Counted from the first letter of the stretch, positions 24,796 through 34,456 are shown. The stretch is DNA of 45,767 bases from Clostridia bacterium (GCA_016293975.1 JAEDCW010000005.1:1-45767); one strand, 5' to 3'. Translations and numbers: made by a program. Notes: generated by a model not told the origin, from the sequence alone.

Positions 24796-27606
24796 TCATC
24801 CCACAGGCAACGGATACTTTCCGCTTATGACTTCGTAATTATGCCTCAACTGTTCGGTATACGTATTGACTTTGCCTACGTCCTGAAGCTCAATGGCGTA
24901 TCTGAGCCAACTGATTCCGAACTCCAATGTCTGCCTGTCCGTCCTCGGTAGATTCTCCACCTTATCCAGATAGTTCTCAACTGTCGCTATAAGGCGATTT
25001 GCTATGTGCGCCGCCTCGTCGAGGGTACCCGCCCCGGAGCCGGCTCTTATGTACCACGGCGTATGCACGCTGCACAGTGCGCTCGATTCACGATCTGTTA
25101 TACCGTAGACATCCGCAGGTATATCCGTAAAAATACAGTTCGGCATTGTTTTTATCAGGTCATCCGGGTTGAACCGCCTGTATATCGAGTCAGAGTTAAC
25201 CAGTATGAATCCTCCGGACTCAACGCCTGCCGCTGAGCAGAACATAGACGCCGGCTGACCCGATACCGAACAAACGCTGATTATCGTATGCATGTCACAG
25301 CGTTCAGTGGGTACGTCGTCGGTATAGAACCAGTCCGTTATCGGAATGTGCTCGCAATAATCCTCATAGCACGCATCCGTAGCAAGTTTTCCCGAAATAG
25401 AGCATACTGTTGCTCTAACCAAGCCGAGCTCCACGGGCGACTCATCTATTATCGGCTTATCCGCCAGTCCCTCGTGTATCTTTGACATAAATGCCTGCCA
25501 TAAGGGTGCGGCATACTTTCCACCCGTCGAGCCTGTACGGAGTTTTTGATTGTAGTTGTCATGTCCTATCCACAATGACGCCGAATAGTACGGAGTCACT
25601 CCGGCAAAATAGACAGACGTATAATTCTCGTTTGTTCCCGTCTTTCCCGCTACAGTCATGCCATTGATCTTTGCAGATGTACCTGTACCGGTTTTTACAA
25701 CATCCTCCATCATATCGACTAGCAAAAATGCTGTCGCGCGTTTAAACACCTGTCTGCGAGCTTGGATATCCTCGGCGCTTAGCACTATCTTGCCGTTTGA
25801 CGCAACGACTTTAGTAAACGCTACAGGCTGAATGTACTCTCCCTCGTTTGCTACTGTGCCGAATGCGGCAGACATCTCTATCGGTGTTATGCCTGATGTA
25901 CCGAGTGCAAGTCCGGGTCCGTCCTGGTTTATTCTGTCCTCGTCTACTCCGAGGTTTACGAGGTATTCCTTACTCGTTTGAGTCGATACATAGTCAAAGA
26001 GTACCCTTGCCGCTACCACGTTAAGCGATGAAGTTACACCACGTCTTACCGTCACAGGGCCTACCCACTTATCCGAACCTATCGACGGATATCCGTTTCC
26101 GCCGTAGCCTTCTATCTCCCCTTCAAAGTTGGGAATTATAGTCGCAGGTGACAAGCCTAAATCGAGCGCAGGTCCGTATACGGCAATGGGCTTAATCGAT
26201 GAGCCAACCGGCATACTGCTCTGGTATACCCTGTTCCACTGCTTCTTTGATGTCGGTACGTCGCGCGAGCCGACAAGCGCACGAATCTGTCCCGTATGAT
26301 AGTCGATAATAACCGCGGCCGCCTGAGGCTGAACGACCTCACTTATAGTGCCATCGGCATTTGTCGATGTGACCAACGCAGCAGACGGGTTGGCAAGCTC
26401 GGGGTATTCATCCCAGTTTACAATCGTATCCTCAAGGATGTGCTGCATATCGCTGTCAACCGTCGTGTAAATCTTGTATCCGCCGTTTCTCAACTCGCTC
26501 TCAAGCGCTGTCCTGTTGGCCTTTGTATCGCTCAGTCCTTCCTCAGACAGCCAGCAGGTGATGACATCGTATATCGCATACTCGACAAAGTGCGGCATAT
26601 CGTACATATCCGATGTCTGCGAATGCTCCACTATCTTTACGGTATCGTGCAGAGCCGTTTCACGCTGCTCAGCCGTTATAAAGCCCGCGTCGTACATCGC
26701 CCAAATGACCGTATCAGTACGCGAATTGGTTCTATCCATCTTATTTTTGCCATCTTCATAGAACCTTGAATAGGTATTTGCCCTGGGATTTGTATAGGAA
26801 GGCTGCTGAATAACACCTGCCAACATGGCACACTCGCGTATCGTAAGCTCGCTGAGTTCCTTGCCGAAATAGTCGTTGGCGGCAGATTTTACTCCGTAAT
26901 TTGCTTCACCGAGATATACGTCATTTAGGTATGCTTCGAGTATCTGGTCTTTACTGAGAATCGTCTCAAGCTCGAGCGCCAAATATGCCTCTTGGATTTT
27001 GCGCTTATATGACTGGATATTTGTCAGTACATTGTTCTTTATAATCTGCTGAGTTATCGTGCTTGCTCCGTGAGTATTCGAATTTCTCAGCGTATTTACA
27101 ACCGCAGAGATAAGGCGCTTGAAGTCTATACCATCATGTTTCATAAAGCGAACGTCCTCAACTGCGATTACGGCATTCTTGAGCATGTCGGGTATTTCGT
27201 CAATAGGCGCCCAGTCCCTGTATTCCATGTCGGCAAACGAGGTTATTACATTGCCGTCCTTATCGTAAATATAAGATGTAAGATTGGTGTCTGACTTGCT
27301 GAAAACCGCAACATCCATCTCCGGCGTTGTGTCGATATATGCCTTAGCCACTCCAAGCACAAGTCCGCACACGGCAAAACCGGCTACGACAGCTATCAGT
27401 GCCAATACTTTTAGTGTCGTAAACAGAACCTCAAGCGGGAATGGCCCCCTGTTGTCGCGCTTCAAATACATAGGCGTTTTGGCGTGCTCATCCTGCTTAT
27501 TGACAAACGAGTCATGCTTAAGCTTCATACTTTCAACCACTCTATTAAAGAACAGTTTTGTTTTATCCCAAAGGGATTTAAAAAAAACTCGGATTCTCGC
27601 TATCAA
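24796..27606 (-). CDS. Class A penicillin-binding protein (glycosyltransferase / transpeptidase)
   Basis: Peptidoglycan polymerase and cross-linker of 936 residues. It has a cytoplasmic tail, one membrane helix (about 59-86) and a GT51 domain with EDVRFMKHDG (150-159), GASTITQQ (180-187) and RKIQEAYLALELE (202-214). The transpeptidase domain has the catalytic SSIK (469-472), SLN (527-529) and KTG (655-657). A cysteine-containing C-terminal extension of about 200 residues follows. I place the start at a TTG (27606) because AAGAGG lies 7 nt upstream; the frame stays open to 27714, but that would cross the promoter at 27643-27671. It heads an operon with udg and the SH3 protein. Confidence 0.93.
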   Translation of the reverse strand: MIARIRVFFKSLWDKTKLFFNRVVESMKLKHDSFVNKQDEHAKTPMYLKRDNRGPFPLEVLFTTLKVLALIAVVAGFAVCGLVLGVAKAYIDTTPEMDVAVFSKSDTNLTSYIYDKDGNVITSFADMEYRDWAPIDEIPDMLKNAVIAVEDVRFMKHDGIDFKRLISAVVNTLRNSNTHGASTITQQIIKNNVLTNIQSYKRKIQEAYLALELETILSKDQILEAYLNDVYLGEANYGVKSAANDYFGKELSELTIRECAMLAGVIQQPSYTNPRANTYSRFYEDGKNKMDRTNSRTDTVIWAMYDAGFITAEQRETALHDTVKIVEHSQTSDMYDMPHFVEYAIYDVITCWLSEEGLSDTKANRTALESELRNGGYKIYTTVDSDMQHILEDTIVNWDEYPELANPSAALVTSTNADGTISEVVQPQAAAVIIDYHTGQIRALVGSRDVPTSKKQWNRVYQSSMPVGSSIKPIAVYGPALDLGLSPATIIPNFEGEIEGYGGNGYPSIGSDKWVGPVTVRRGVTSSLNVVAARVLFDYVSTQTSKEYLVNLGVDEDRINQDGPGLALGTSGITPIEMSAAFGTVANEGEYIQPVAFTKVVASNGKIVLSAEDIQARRQVFKRATAFLLVDMMEDVVKTGTGTSAKINGMTVAGKTGTNENYTSVYFAGVTPYYSASLWIGHDNYNQKLRTGSTGGKYAAPLWQAFMSKIHEGLADKPIIDESPVELGLVRATVCSISGKLATDACYEDYCEHIPITDWFYTDDVPTERCDMHTIISVCSVSGQPASMFCSAAGVESGGFILVNSDSIYRRFNPDDLIKTMPNCIFTDIPADVYGITDRESSALCSVHTPWYIRAGSGAGTLDEAAHIANRLIATVENYLDKVENLPRTDRQTLEFGISWLRYAIELQDVGKVNTYTEQLRHNYEVISGKYPLPVG

Positions 27607-27642
27607 ATCAATACCTCTTTTGTGATACATTCTCACGAGCGT

Positions 27643-27671
27643 ATTATAACATATTACATATTTGCAGGCAA
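27643..27671 (-). promoter_or_regulatory. Sigma-A-type promoter of the pbp-udg-SH3 operon
   Basis: Minus-strand -10 TATAAT (plus 27643-27648) and -35 TTGCCT (plus 27666-27671) with a 17-nt spacer. Transcription would start about 30 nt before the proposed TTG start. Confidence 0.65.
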
Positions 27672-27719
27672 CGCAGTTAACAGAATGTTCAAAACTGCGT
27701 TCAAAGAGATACAAACCTA

Positions 27720-27748
27720 TTTACAATGGCTCGAGTTGCTACTATAAT
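27720..27748 (+). promoter_or_regulatory. Sigma-A promoter of trpS
   Basis: -35 TTTACA (27720-27725), 17-nt spacer, -10 TATAAT (27743-27748). The leader to the trpS ATG is only about 30 nt, so there is no room for a T-box, unlike hisS. Confidence 0.75.
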
Positions 27749-27784
27749 ATACCGAATAAAAAATTAACCAGTCGGAGGTAATGC

Positions 27785-28786
27785 ATGGAAAAGAAAAATG
27801 TACTAAGCGGTATACAACCATCAGGCATAATCACGCTCGGCAACTATGTCGGCGCACTCCGTAACTGGGCAAAGCTGCAAACGGACGATAGGTTTTGTTT
27901 TTATTGTGTGGCGAATCTACACGCTATGACGGTCAGGCAGGATCCCGAGGTGTTCAGACAGCGCACCATAGAAGCTGCCGCCTTGCTACTTGCGTGTGGA
28001 ATAGACCCCAAACGCTCTGCCCTGTTTATACAGTCGTCGGTACATGAACACGCAGAGCTTTCTTGGGTGCTTAACTGCAGTACGTATATGGGCGAGCTGA
28101 ACAGAATGACCCAGTTCAAAGATAAGAGTGCCAAGCACGCGGACAATATCAACGCAGGATTGTTCACGTATCCCGTGTTGATGGCCGCAGATATTCTGCT
28201 GTATCAGGCCTCATATGTGCCAGTGGGACACGACCAAAAACAGCACGTTGAGATAGCTAGGGACATAGCGGAACGTTTTAACAAGCTGTACGGTGAAACA
28301 TTTGTCATACCCGAACCCTTTATACCCAAGGTCGGCGGCAGAATAATGAGCCTGCAGGACCCGACAAAGAAGATGAGCAAATCCGATCCAAACCCGTCTT
28401 CTTTTATCGCCATTACAGATGAACCCAATGTGATACTCAAAAAGTTCAAGAGAGCAGTCACCGACAGTGAAGCTCGAATAGCCTATAACGAGAATCAGCC
28501 CGGAATTGCAAACCTTCTGTCTATCTACTCAATATTTACCGGAAAGACCATAGAAGAGGCGCTTGAGATATTTGACGGGATGGGTTACGGTCAGCTCAAG
28601 GTAGCGACCGCAGAGGCAGTTATCGAGGAGCTCACGCCCATACGCGAAGAATACAACCGCATACTCGCCGACCGCGTATACCTTGAGGGTGTTCTAAACG
28701 AAGGAGCACGTCAAGCAGCGGCGGTTGCAGAAAAGACGCTTCACAACGTGTATGCAAAAACGGGTCTCGGTTCATTCTTTGCTTGA
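27785..28786 (+). CDS. trpS: Tryptophanyl-tRNA synthetase
   Basis: Class I synthetase charging tRNA-Trp, 333 residues, the standard length. The HIGH-like motif is T-L-G-N (17-20) after SGIQPSG, and KMSKS is at 196-200. VPVGHDQKQHVE, a substrate-contact region, is intact. The ATG at 27785 has GGAGG 6 nt upstream (27774-27778); an out-of-frame ATG at 27781 is not used. It is monocistronic and ends before the terminator at 28852-28876. Confidence 0.96.
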   Translation: MEKKNVLSGIQPSGIITLGNYVGALRNWAKLQTDDRFCFYCVANLHAMTVRQDPEVFRQRTIEAAALLLACGIDPKRSALFIQSSVHEHAELSWVLNCSTYMGELNRMTQFKDKSAKHADNINAGLFTYPVLMAADILLYQASYVPVGHDQKQHVEIARDIAERFNKLYGETFVIPEPFIPKVGGRIMSLQDPTKKMSKSDPNPSSFIAITDEPNVILKKFKRAVTDSEARIAYNENQPGIANLLSIYSIFTGKTIEEALEIFDGMGYGQLKVATAEAVIEELTPIREEYNRILADRVYLEGVLNEGARQAAAVAEKTLHNVYAKTGLGSFFA

Positions 28787-28851
28787 CGATTCGGTTTGCA
28801 CTTCGCATGCTTCGTGAACCCAGCCGTACAACGGGATAATTCCAATATTAA

Positions 28852-28876
28852 AAGGTGCTCCCATCGGAAGCACCTT
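28852..28876. terminator. Terminator shared by the convergent trpS and clpB genes
   Basis: An 8-bp perfect inverted repeat AAGGTGCT (28852-28859) / AGCACCTT (28869-28876) with a 9-nt loop. On the minus strand it is followed by TTTTAATA, a good U-rich tail for clpB. On the plus strand the tail is TTCATTTTGC, weaker but usable for trpS. Confidence 0.75.
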
Positions 28877-28884
28877 CATTTTGC

Positions 28885-31479
28885 TTACTTCGCCGTCAAT
28901 TTGCCATCAACGCAATCTACAGTCACCGTGTCGCCCTCATGCAATTCACCACGGAGTACCGTTCTCGCTATAAGCGTCTCGACATTGGATTGCAGATACC
29001 TCTTTATCGGCCTTGCACCGAACATCGGGTCGTAACTATGCTCGATTATGAACTCCTTTGCTGCGTCGGTCACTACGAGTTTAAGCGACTTCTCCTCGAG
29101 TCTGTTCTCAAGTCCCTTAATTAGCAGGTCGATTATGCCGCGTATGCTCTCCTTTGTGAGAGGCTTATAGAACACTATTTCATCTATCCTGTTGAGGAAT
29201 TCGGGCCTAAATGTCCTATGTAGGAGGGCATCTATATCTTGCCTTGCCTGTTCGGATATCTCGCCGTCACTGTCCATACCGTCGAGTAGTATCTGAGAAC
29301 CCAGATTTGATGTCAGTATGATAATCGTGTTCTTGCAATCTACCGTCCTGCCCTGAGAGTCTGTTATCCTACCGTCATCCAATATCTGTAATAGAATATT
29401 GAACACATCTGGATGTGCCTTCTCTATCTCATCGAAAAGCACTACCGAGTAAGGCCTCCTGCGGACAGCCTCAGTCAACTGACCGCCCTCGTCATAACCG
29501 ACATATCCCGGAGGCGCACCTATGAGCCTGGATACACTGAACTTCTCCATGTACTCCGACATATCAATTCTGACCATGTTGTGTTCATCGTCGAACAACG
29601 CCTCGGCCAGTGCCTTTGCAAGCTCCGTCTTACCTACACCCGTAGGTCCGAGAAAAATAAACGAGCCTATTGGTCTGTTGGGGTCGGCAATACCCGCACG
29701 CGAACGAAGTATTGCATCGCATACGGCTCTCACAGCCTCGTCCTGACCGACAACTCTCTTATGAAGTATTGAATCGAGATTAAGTATCTTCTCCCTCTCT
29801 CCCTCCATGAGCTTCGCTACGGGAATTCCTGTCCAACGTGCGACTATTTCGGCTATCTCCTCCTCAGTAACGGTGTCGTTAACCATCGGGTTTTCGTTCC
29901 TGAGTTTAGCTGCTTCCTGTGCGTCTGCAAGTTTCTTCTGAAGCTCGGGCAATGTGGAATATCTAAGCAGAGATGCCCTCTCATACTCGTAGTTTCGACT
30001 TGCCTCCTCGATCTCGGCATTTGTCTTCTCGATTTGCTCCTTTATGCGCTTTGTATCCTCCGCCGCGTGCTTCTCGATTTCCCAACGTGACTTCATTTCG
30101 TTGAAAGCATCGCGTTCGTTGGCAAGCTCCTCTTGAAGTTTGCCGAGTCTCTCACGAGATAGGTTATCGGTTTCCTTCTTAAGAGCGACCTCCTCGATTT
30201 CAAGCTGCATTATGCGCCTTCTGACGTCATCCATCTCAGCAGGCATGGAGTCCATCTCTGTCCTCAGCGATGCACAGGCCTCATCGACCAAGTCGATAGC
30301 CTTATCCGGCAGGAACCTATCGGTTATGTACCTATGTGACAGTGTTGCCGCCGCAATCAGTGCCCTGTCGTGTATGGTGACGCCGTGGAATATCTCGTAG
30401 CGCTCCTTAAGACCTCTCAGTATTGAGATGGTGTCTTCTACCGTAGGCTCATCCACCATAACCGGCTGGAATCTTCTTTCGAGCGCAGCATCGGTCTCGA
30501 TATACTTTCTGTATTCGTCGAGCGTCGTAGCACCTATACAGTGCAATTCACCTCGTGCAAGCATCGGCTTAAGCAGGTTACCCGCATCCATAGAACCTTC
30601 TGTCTTGCCTGCGCCGACTATCGTATGCAGTTCGTCTATAAACAGTATTATCCTACCCTCGGACTTCTTTATGTCATTGAGAACAGCCTTAAGCCTTTCT
30701 TCAAACTCGCCTCTGAATTTGGCACCGGCAATAAGCGCGCCCATATCAAGCGAGAATACCGTCTTATTCTTCAGTCCATCCGGCACGTCTCCACGCATTA
30801 TACGCTGTGCAAGTCCCTCCGCTATCGCCGTTTTACCTACGCCCGGTTCACCGATTAGCACAGGATTGTTCTTTGTTTTTCTCGAAAGAATTCTTATGAC
30901 CGAACGAATCTCTGCGTCCCTGCCTATGACAGGATCCATTTTTTTGGTTCTTGCACACTCCACAAGGTCAGTGCCGTATTTCTTCAATGCGTCATATGTG
31001 TCCTCTGGGTTATCCGATGTCACTCGCGTATTTTTGACCTCGGCGAGTGCTTTCATGAACAGCTCTTTTGTGAGCGAGAAATCCCTGTAGATGCGCTTTA
31101 ACTGCTCCGTGCCTTCCTCAAAGCTCGCGAGCATTATGTGTTCGACCGAGATGTACTCATCCTTCATCTGAGAGGCGATTTTCTCGGCAAGGTTCAACAT
31201 TCTGTCGGTCTCGGGCGCAACGTAAATCTTGTCGAGTTCACGTCCGCTGCCCGTCACTCCCGGTATTCTATCTATAGCTGCATCGAGCGCACGAGTAAAT
31301 CTCTCTGCATCTATGTTCATCTTTGACAGCAAAGATACTATCAAACCTCCCTGCTGCGAAGCAAGCGCATACACTATGTGCTCGGGAGTTATCTGCATAT
31401 TATTGTGATCGATCGCTACCGTCTGAGCGTTTCTTATCGCTTCAATCGATTTCTGTGTTAATTTATCGGCATTCATCAC
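28885..31479 (-). CDS. clpB: ATP-dependent chaperone ClpB
   Basis: Disaggregase of 864 residues that rescues aggregated protein with DnaK. It has a Clp-N domain (about 1-145), AAA+ module 1 with Walker A GEPGVGKT (210-217), and the long coiled middle domain (about 400-530) that distinguishes ClpB. AAA+ module 2 has Walker A GPTGVGKT. No ClpP-docking L/I-G-F loop is present in the second module, unlike ClpC. The GTG at 31479 or the ATG at 31476 may be the start; both lie behind GGAGGA. I see no CIRCE element. It is 24 nt downstream of an RHH-type protein gene and probably in its operon. Confidence 0.95.
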   Translation of the reverse strand: MMNADKLTQKSIEAIRNAQTVAIDHNNMQITPEHIVYALASQQGGLIVSLLSKMNIDAERFTRALDAAIDRIPGVTGSGRELDKIYVAPETDRMLNLAEKIASQMKDEYISVEHIMLASFEEGTEQLKRIYRDFSLTKELFMKALAEVKNTRVTSDNPEDTYDALKKYGTDLVECARTKKMDPVIGRDAEIRSVIRILSRKTKNNPVLIGEPGVGKTAIAEGLAQRIMRGDVPDGLKNKTVFSLDMGALIAGAKFRGEFEERLKAVLNDIKKSEGRIILFIDELHTIVGAGKTEGSMDAGNLLKPMLARGELHCIGATTLDEYRKYIETDAALERRFQPVMVDEPTVEDTISILRGLKERYEIFHGVTIHDRALIAAATLSHRYITDRFLPDKAIDLVDEACASLRTEMDSMPAEMDDVRRRIMQLEIEEVALKKETDNLSRERLGKLQEELANERDAFNEMKSRWEIEKHAAEDTKRIKEQIEKTNAEIEEASRNYEYERASLLRYSTLPELQKKLADAQEAAKLRNENPMVNDTVTEEEIAEIVARWTGIPVAKLMEGEREKILNLDSILHKRVVGQDEAVRAVCDAILRSRAGIADPNRPIGSFIFLGPTGVGKTELAKALAEALFDDEHNMVRIDMSEYMEKFSVSRLIGAPPGYVGYDEGGQLTEAVRRRPYSVVLFDEIEKAHPDVFNILLQILDDGRITDSQGRTVDCKNTIIILTSNLGSQILLDGMDSDGEISEQARQDIDALLHRTFRPEFLNRIDEIVFYKPLTKESIRGIIDLLIKGLENRLEEKSLKLVVTDAAKEFIIEHSYDPMFGARPIKRYLQSNVETLIARTVLRGELHEGDTVTVDCVDGKLTAK

Positions 31480-31503
31480 TCTATTCCTCCTTCACAGATT
31501 AAA

Positions 31504-32157
31504 TCATATTATTCCCATTCCGTTTTTCAGTCCCTTTGTGTATTCTCTCTCTACATCATTCTCGTCATACTCTCCGTAGATATATCCCTTAATGAGCTTA
31601 TCTATCAGACGAATATAGTCCGAAAGCGACGTGGCAAGACTTTCACTGGTATACTCCCTGCCCTCGCGCAATGCGAGCATACGCACGTATCTGCCGCTTT
31701 CTATTCTGCATTGAATCTCTACAGGATAGATATCGGCCAGATACTTGTTCTCAAGCATCGACCAAAGCCTGAAGAACATGTCCGTTACCGCAAGCAACTT
31801 ATGAGACTGTGTCCTAAACGTTATCGCAAGCTCTCCTATATAAGCGTCCACGGGACGACAATACAGCCTAACATCGTACTTTACCGTCGGTCTGTATCTG
31901 TACTCAAGTGAGGACTTCATCGACATAATCGACTGATTGGGCGCAACTGCCGTGACAAATTCCTCGTAGTCGTCAAAAATTCTTGCCACCGACTCGAATA
32001 CGCCTTCTATCCTCTTTTCTGGCGTCAGAATCGAACAGTATTCCGCCAATACCTGATTTATCATGTTAGATCTGTTTGTGTTGTTTCTCGTGGCGAGCTT
32101 GTCAATTCTATTTACGACCTCGTCTGAGAGTATCAAACTGTACAGACTCTTTTTCAA
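31504..32157 (-). CDS. Ribbon-helix-helix (CopG-like) protein encoded upstream of clpB
   Basis: 217 residues, not a named family. The first 45 or so look like a ribbon-helix-helix DNA-binding domain: KKSLYSLILSDEVVNRIDKL, then NNTNRSNMINQVLAEY. The remaining 170 residues are a mixed alpha/beta region I do not recognise, with no membrane helix. I start it at TTG 32157 because AAAGAGGTGA is properly spaced there and because the GTG at 32178 would sit at the transcription start. The gene is 24 nt upstream of clpB and has a strong promoter, so it may autoregulate the pair. That is inference. Confidence 0.75.
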   Translation of the reverse strand: MKKSLYSLILSDEVVNRIDKLATRNNTNRSNMINQVLAEYCSILTPEKRIEGVFESVARIFDDYEEFVTAVAPNQSIMSMKSSLEYRYRPTVKYDVRLYCRPVDAYIGELAITFRTQSHKLLAVTDMFFRLWSMLENKYLADIYPVEIQCRIESGRYVRMLALREGREYTSESLATSLSDYIRLIDKLIKGYIYGEYDENDVEREYTKGLKNGMGII

Positions 32158-32183
32158 CGTCATCACCTCTTTGTTCACGTAAT

Positions 32184-32211
32184 ATGATACATCTATTATT
32201 TATTTTGTCAA
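32184..32211 (-). promoter_or_regulatory. Sigma-A promoter of the RHH-clpB operon
   Basis: Minus-strand -35 TTGACA (plus 32206-32211) and -10 TATCAT (plus 32184-32189) with a 16-nt spacer. The heptamer TGATACA overlaps the -10 (plus 32185-32191), and its inverse TGTATCA occurs at 32254-32260. These could be operator half sites but are short enough to be chance. Confidence 0.7.
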
Positions 32212-32259
32212 TACTTTTATATAAATATTAAATCATTTTTTATAATTTCTTATTGTATC

Positions 32260-32285
32260 AAAAACGGGACGCATATAACGTCCCG
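32260..32285 (-). terminator. Rho-independent terminator of tkt
   Basis: Perfect 7-bp stem CGGGACG (32265-32271) / CGTCCCG (32279-32285). On the minus strand it is followed by TTTTT (plus 32260-32264), about 50 nt after the transketolase stop. Confidence 0.85.
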
Positions 32286-32332
32286 CTCAGTATTGCTTAT
32301 AAGCTTGGTGTGGTTTAGTATAGTCTGTCACA

Positions 32333-34306
32333 CTATTTTTTAATTACACCTAATGCGGCATCCACAACGCAGTCGACTGTCATTCCGAGTTTCTCGAATA
32401 CGGTCTTTGCAGGAGCGGAAGCGCCGAATCTGTCTATAGATACGACCGCACCGTCGAGTCCCGTGTACTTATGCCAACCATAGCCCGACAACGCTTCGAC
32501 AGCTACCCTAGCGCGCACCACTGAGGGCAATACAGATTCCTTATACTCCGCAGTCTGCTTATCGAAAAGCTCGATGCATGGCATGCTTACGACCTGTGCC
32601 GTATAGCCTCTTACCGCAAGTACATCCGCCGCCTTAATAGCAAGCTCAAGCTCTGAACCCGTTGCCATGAGTATGCAATCCGGCGTTCCCTTCGGCTTTC
32701 TTATTATATAGCCGCCCTTCATTGCGTCCATACCCGTAGCTTCATATGTTGGGAGGTTCTGTCTCGACAATGCAAGTACGGTCGGGCACTGTGCATTCAA
32801 AGCACTCAAATACGCCGCCGCAGTTTCCTTGCCGTCTGCCGGTCTGAACACCTGTGCATTCGGTATAGATCTCAGCATTGCAAGTTGCTCAATGGGCTGA
32901 TGTGTAGGTCCATCTTCGCCCACACCTATGCTGTCATGCGTCATTATATACATAACAGGAAGCCCCATGAGTGCACTCAGACGCAGAGCAGGCTTGAGAT
33001 AGTCTACAAAAACGAGGAACGTGGAGCAGAATGCACGCAAGCCGCCGTAAAGTGCTATGCCGTTTGATATAGCCGCCATTGCGAACTCCCTAACGCCGAA
33101 GTGAATGTTCCTGCCCGCGCGGTTTTCCACTGAGTAATCCTCAAAATCTGCCAAGCGGGTGAGGTTAGAAGGTGCCAAATCTGCAGAACCACCGATAAGT
33201 CCTGGAATATGCTTCGCCAGCACATTGAGCAGCTTTGAGGATGCGCTTCTTGTGGAAACGCTTCCGCTGAAGTTAATGAGCTCGGGGTCATTTGCGATCG
33301 CTTCGGGGATTTTTCCGTCCAAGTCACTCATAAGCTGTGCATAAAGCTCGGGCTGTACCTGCTTGTACGCATTCATCATTTCGTCGTACTCGGCATTTTT
33401 ACTTGCGCAGTTTTCAGCCAGCGTGCGGAAGTGTGCGTAGACTTCCTCGGGAACGGTAAACGGCGCTTCGTACTCCCAGCCGTAGTTTGCCTTTGTTACC
33501 GCGATATTCTCATCGCCCAAAGGTGAGCCGTGTACACTGCTCTTACCTTCTTTGGGTGTTCCGTAACCTATCTTTGTCTCTACAATTATTGCTGTCGGCT
33601 TATCGGAGAGCTTTGTAACTGCAAGCGCCTTGCTTATGGCATCGATGTTATTTCCGTCCGGGACCGATATAACTTGCCATCCGCATGCGGCAAATCTCGC
33701 GGCTATGTTCTCGTTGAACGCAAGCTCTGTGCTTCCTTCGATCGTTATCTGATTTCTGTCGTAAATCAATGTGAGTTTATTGAGCTTGAGCGTGCCTGCA
33801 AGAGATATGGCTTCATAAGCTACACCCTCCATAAGGCATCCGTCTCCGCACAACACGTAGGTACGATTGTCGAACACATTGAAACCGTCAACGTTATACT
33901 TTGCAGCCATATGGGTCTCGGCAATCGCCATGCCTACTGCCATTGCAATTCCCTGTCCGAGGGGGCCTGTTGTGGCTTCGACGCCGGCTGTATGCTTGTA
34001 TTCGGGATGTCCCGGTGTCTTGCTTCCCCACTGACGGAACTGCTTAATGTCGTCCATGCTGATACCGTAGCCGTAAAGATGGAGCATTGCATATTCCAGC
34101 ATTGAAGCATGGCCCGCAGACAATACGAACCTATCTCTTCCCAACCATTTTGTGTTGGCGGGATTGTGTTTCATGTTCTTCCAAATGGCATAAGCGATCG
34201 GCGCAGAGCCTATTGCCATACCAGGATGTCCGCTGTTGGCCTTCTGAATAGCCTCGGCCGCAAGTATTCTGATTGTGTCTACGGATAACTGCTCTATAGT
34301 CTTCAT
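32333..34306 (-). CDS. tkt: Transketolase
   Basis: Thiamine-diphosphate enzyme of the pentose phosphate pathway, 657 residues, full length. The N-terminal domain has SGHPGMAIG and GHASMLEYAMLHLYGYG, and the cofactor/metal motif GDGCLMEGVAYEA. The middle domain has FGVREFAM and the C-terminal domain is complete. The ATG at 34306 (MKTIEQLS) follows GGAGG; the open frame to 34345 would cross the promoter. It has its own promoter (34334-34362) and terminator, so it is monocistronic. Confidence 0.96.
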   Translation of the reverse strand: MKTIEQLSVDTIRILAAEAIQKANSGHPGMAIGSAPIAYAIWKNMKHNPANTKWLGRDRFVLSAGHASMLEYAMLHLYGYGISMDDIKQFRQWGSKTPGHPEYKHTAGVEATTGPLGQGIAMAVGMAIAETHMAAKYNVDGFNVFDNRTYVLCGDGCLMEGVAYEAISLAGTLKLNKLTLIYDRNQITIEGSTELAFNENIAARFAACGWQVISVPDGNNIDAISKALAVTKLSDKPTAIIVETKIGYGTPKEGKSSVHGSPLGDENIAVTKANYGWEYEAPFTVPEEVYAHFRTLAENCASKNAEYDEMMNAYKQVQPELYAQLMSDLDGKIPEAIANDPELINFSGSVSTRSASSKLLNVLAKHIPGLIGGSADLAPSNLTRLADFEDYSVENRAGRNIHFGVREFAMAAISNGIALYGGLRAFCSTFLVFVDYLKPALRLSALMGLPVMYIMTHDSIGVGEDGPTHQPIEQLAMLRSIPNAQVFRPADGKETAAAYLSALNAQCPTVLALSRQNLPTYEATGMDAMKGGYIIRKPKGTPDCILMATGSELELAIKAADVLAVRGYTAQVVSMPCIELFDKQTAEYKESVLPSVVRARVAVEALSGYGWHKYTGLDGAVVSIDRFGASAPAKTVFEKLGMTVDCVVDAALGVIKK

Positions 34307-34333
34307 AGGTCCTCCAAGATTAATACTTCGGTC

Positions 34334-34362
34334 AGTATACCACAACGCTGTTAGGATTGCAA
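34334..34362 (-). promoter_or_regulatory. Sigma-A-type promoter of tkt
   Basis: Minus-strand -10 TATACT (plus 34334-34339) and -35 TTGCAA (plus 34357-34362), spacer 17 nt, about 28 nt before the ATG. Confidence 0.65.
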
Positions 34363-34417
34363 AAATTGCCTAAATAAATGCATTTTTGCTTTGTGGAAAT
34401 TATATTATTAAAAGATA

Positions 34418-34447
34418 TTGACAACATAATTTGTAGAGTAATAAGAT
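34418..34447 (+). promoter_or_regulatory. Sigma-A promoter of gdhA
   Basis: -35 TTGACA (34418-34423), 18-nt spacer, -10 TAAGAT (34442-34447). Start of transcription is expected near 34454, immediately before a leader hairpin. Confidence 0.65.
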
Positions 34448-34456
34448 AGCCTTAGT

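Noticed and set aside
32185..32260. TGATACA / TGTATCA pair as operators of the RHH protein
   Set aside because: The heptamer resembles -10 elements, occurs elsewhere in AT-rich intergenic DNA (e.g. near 36890), and the two copies are 62 nt apart; kept only as a remark.
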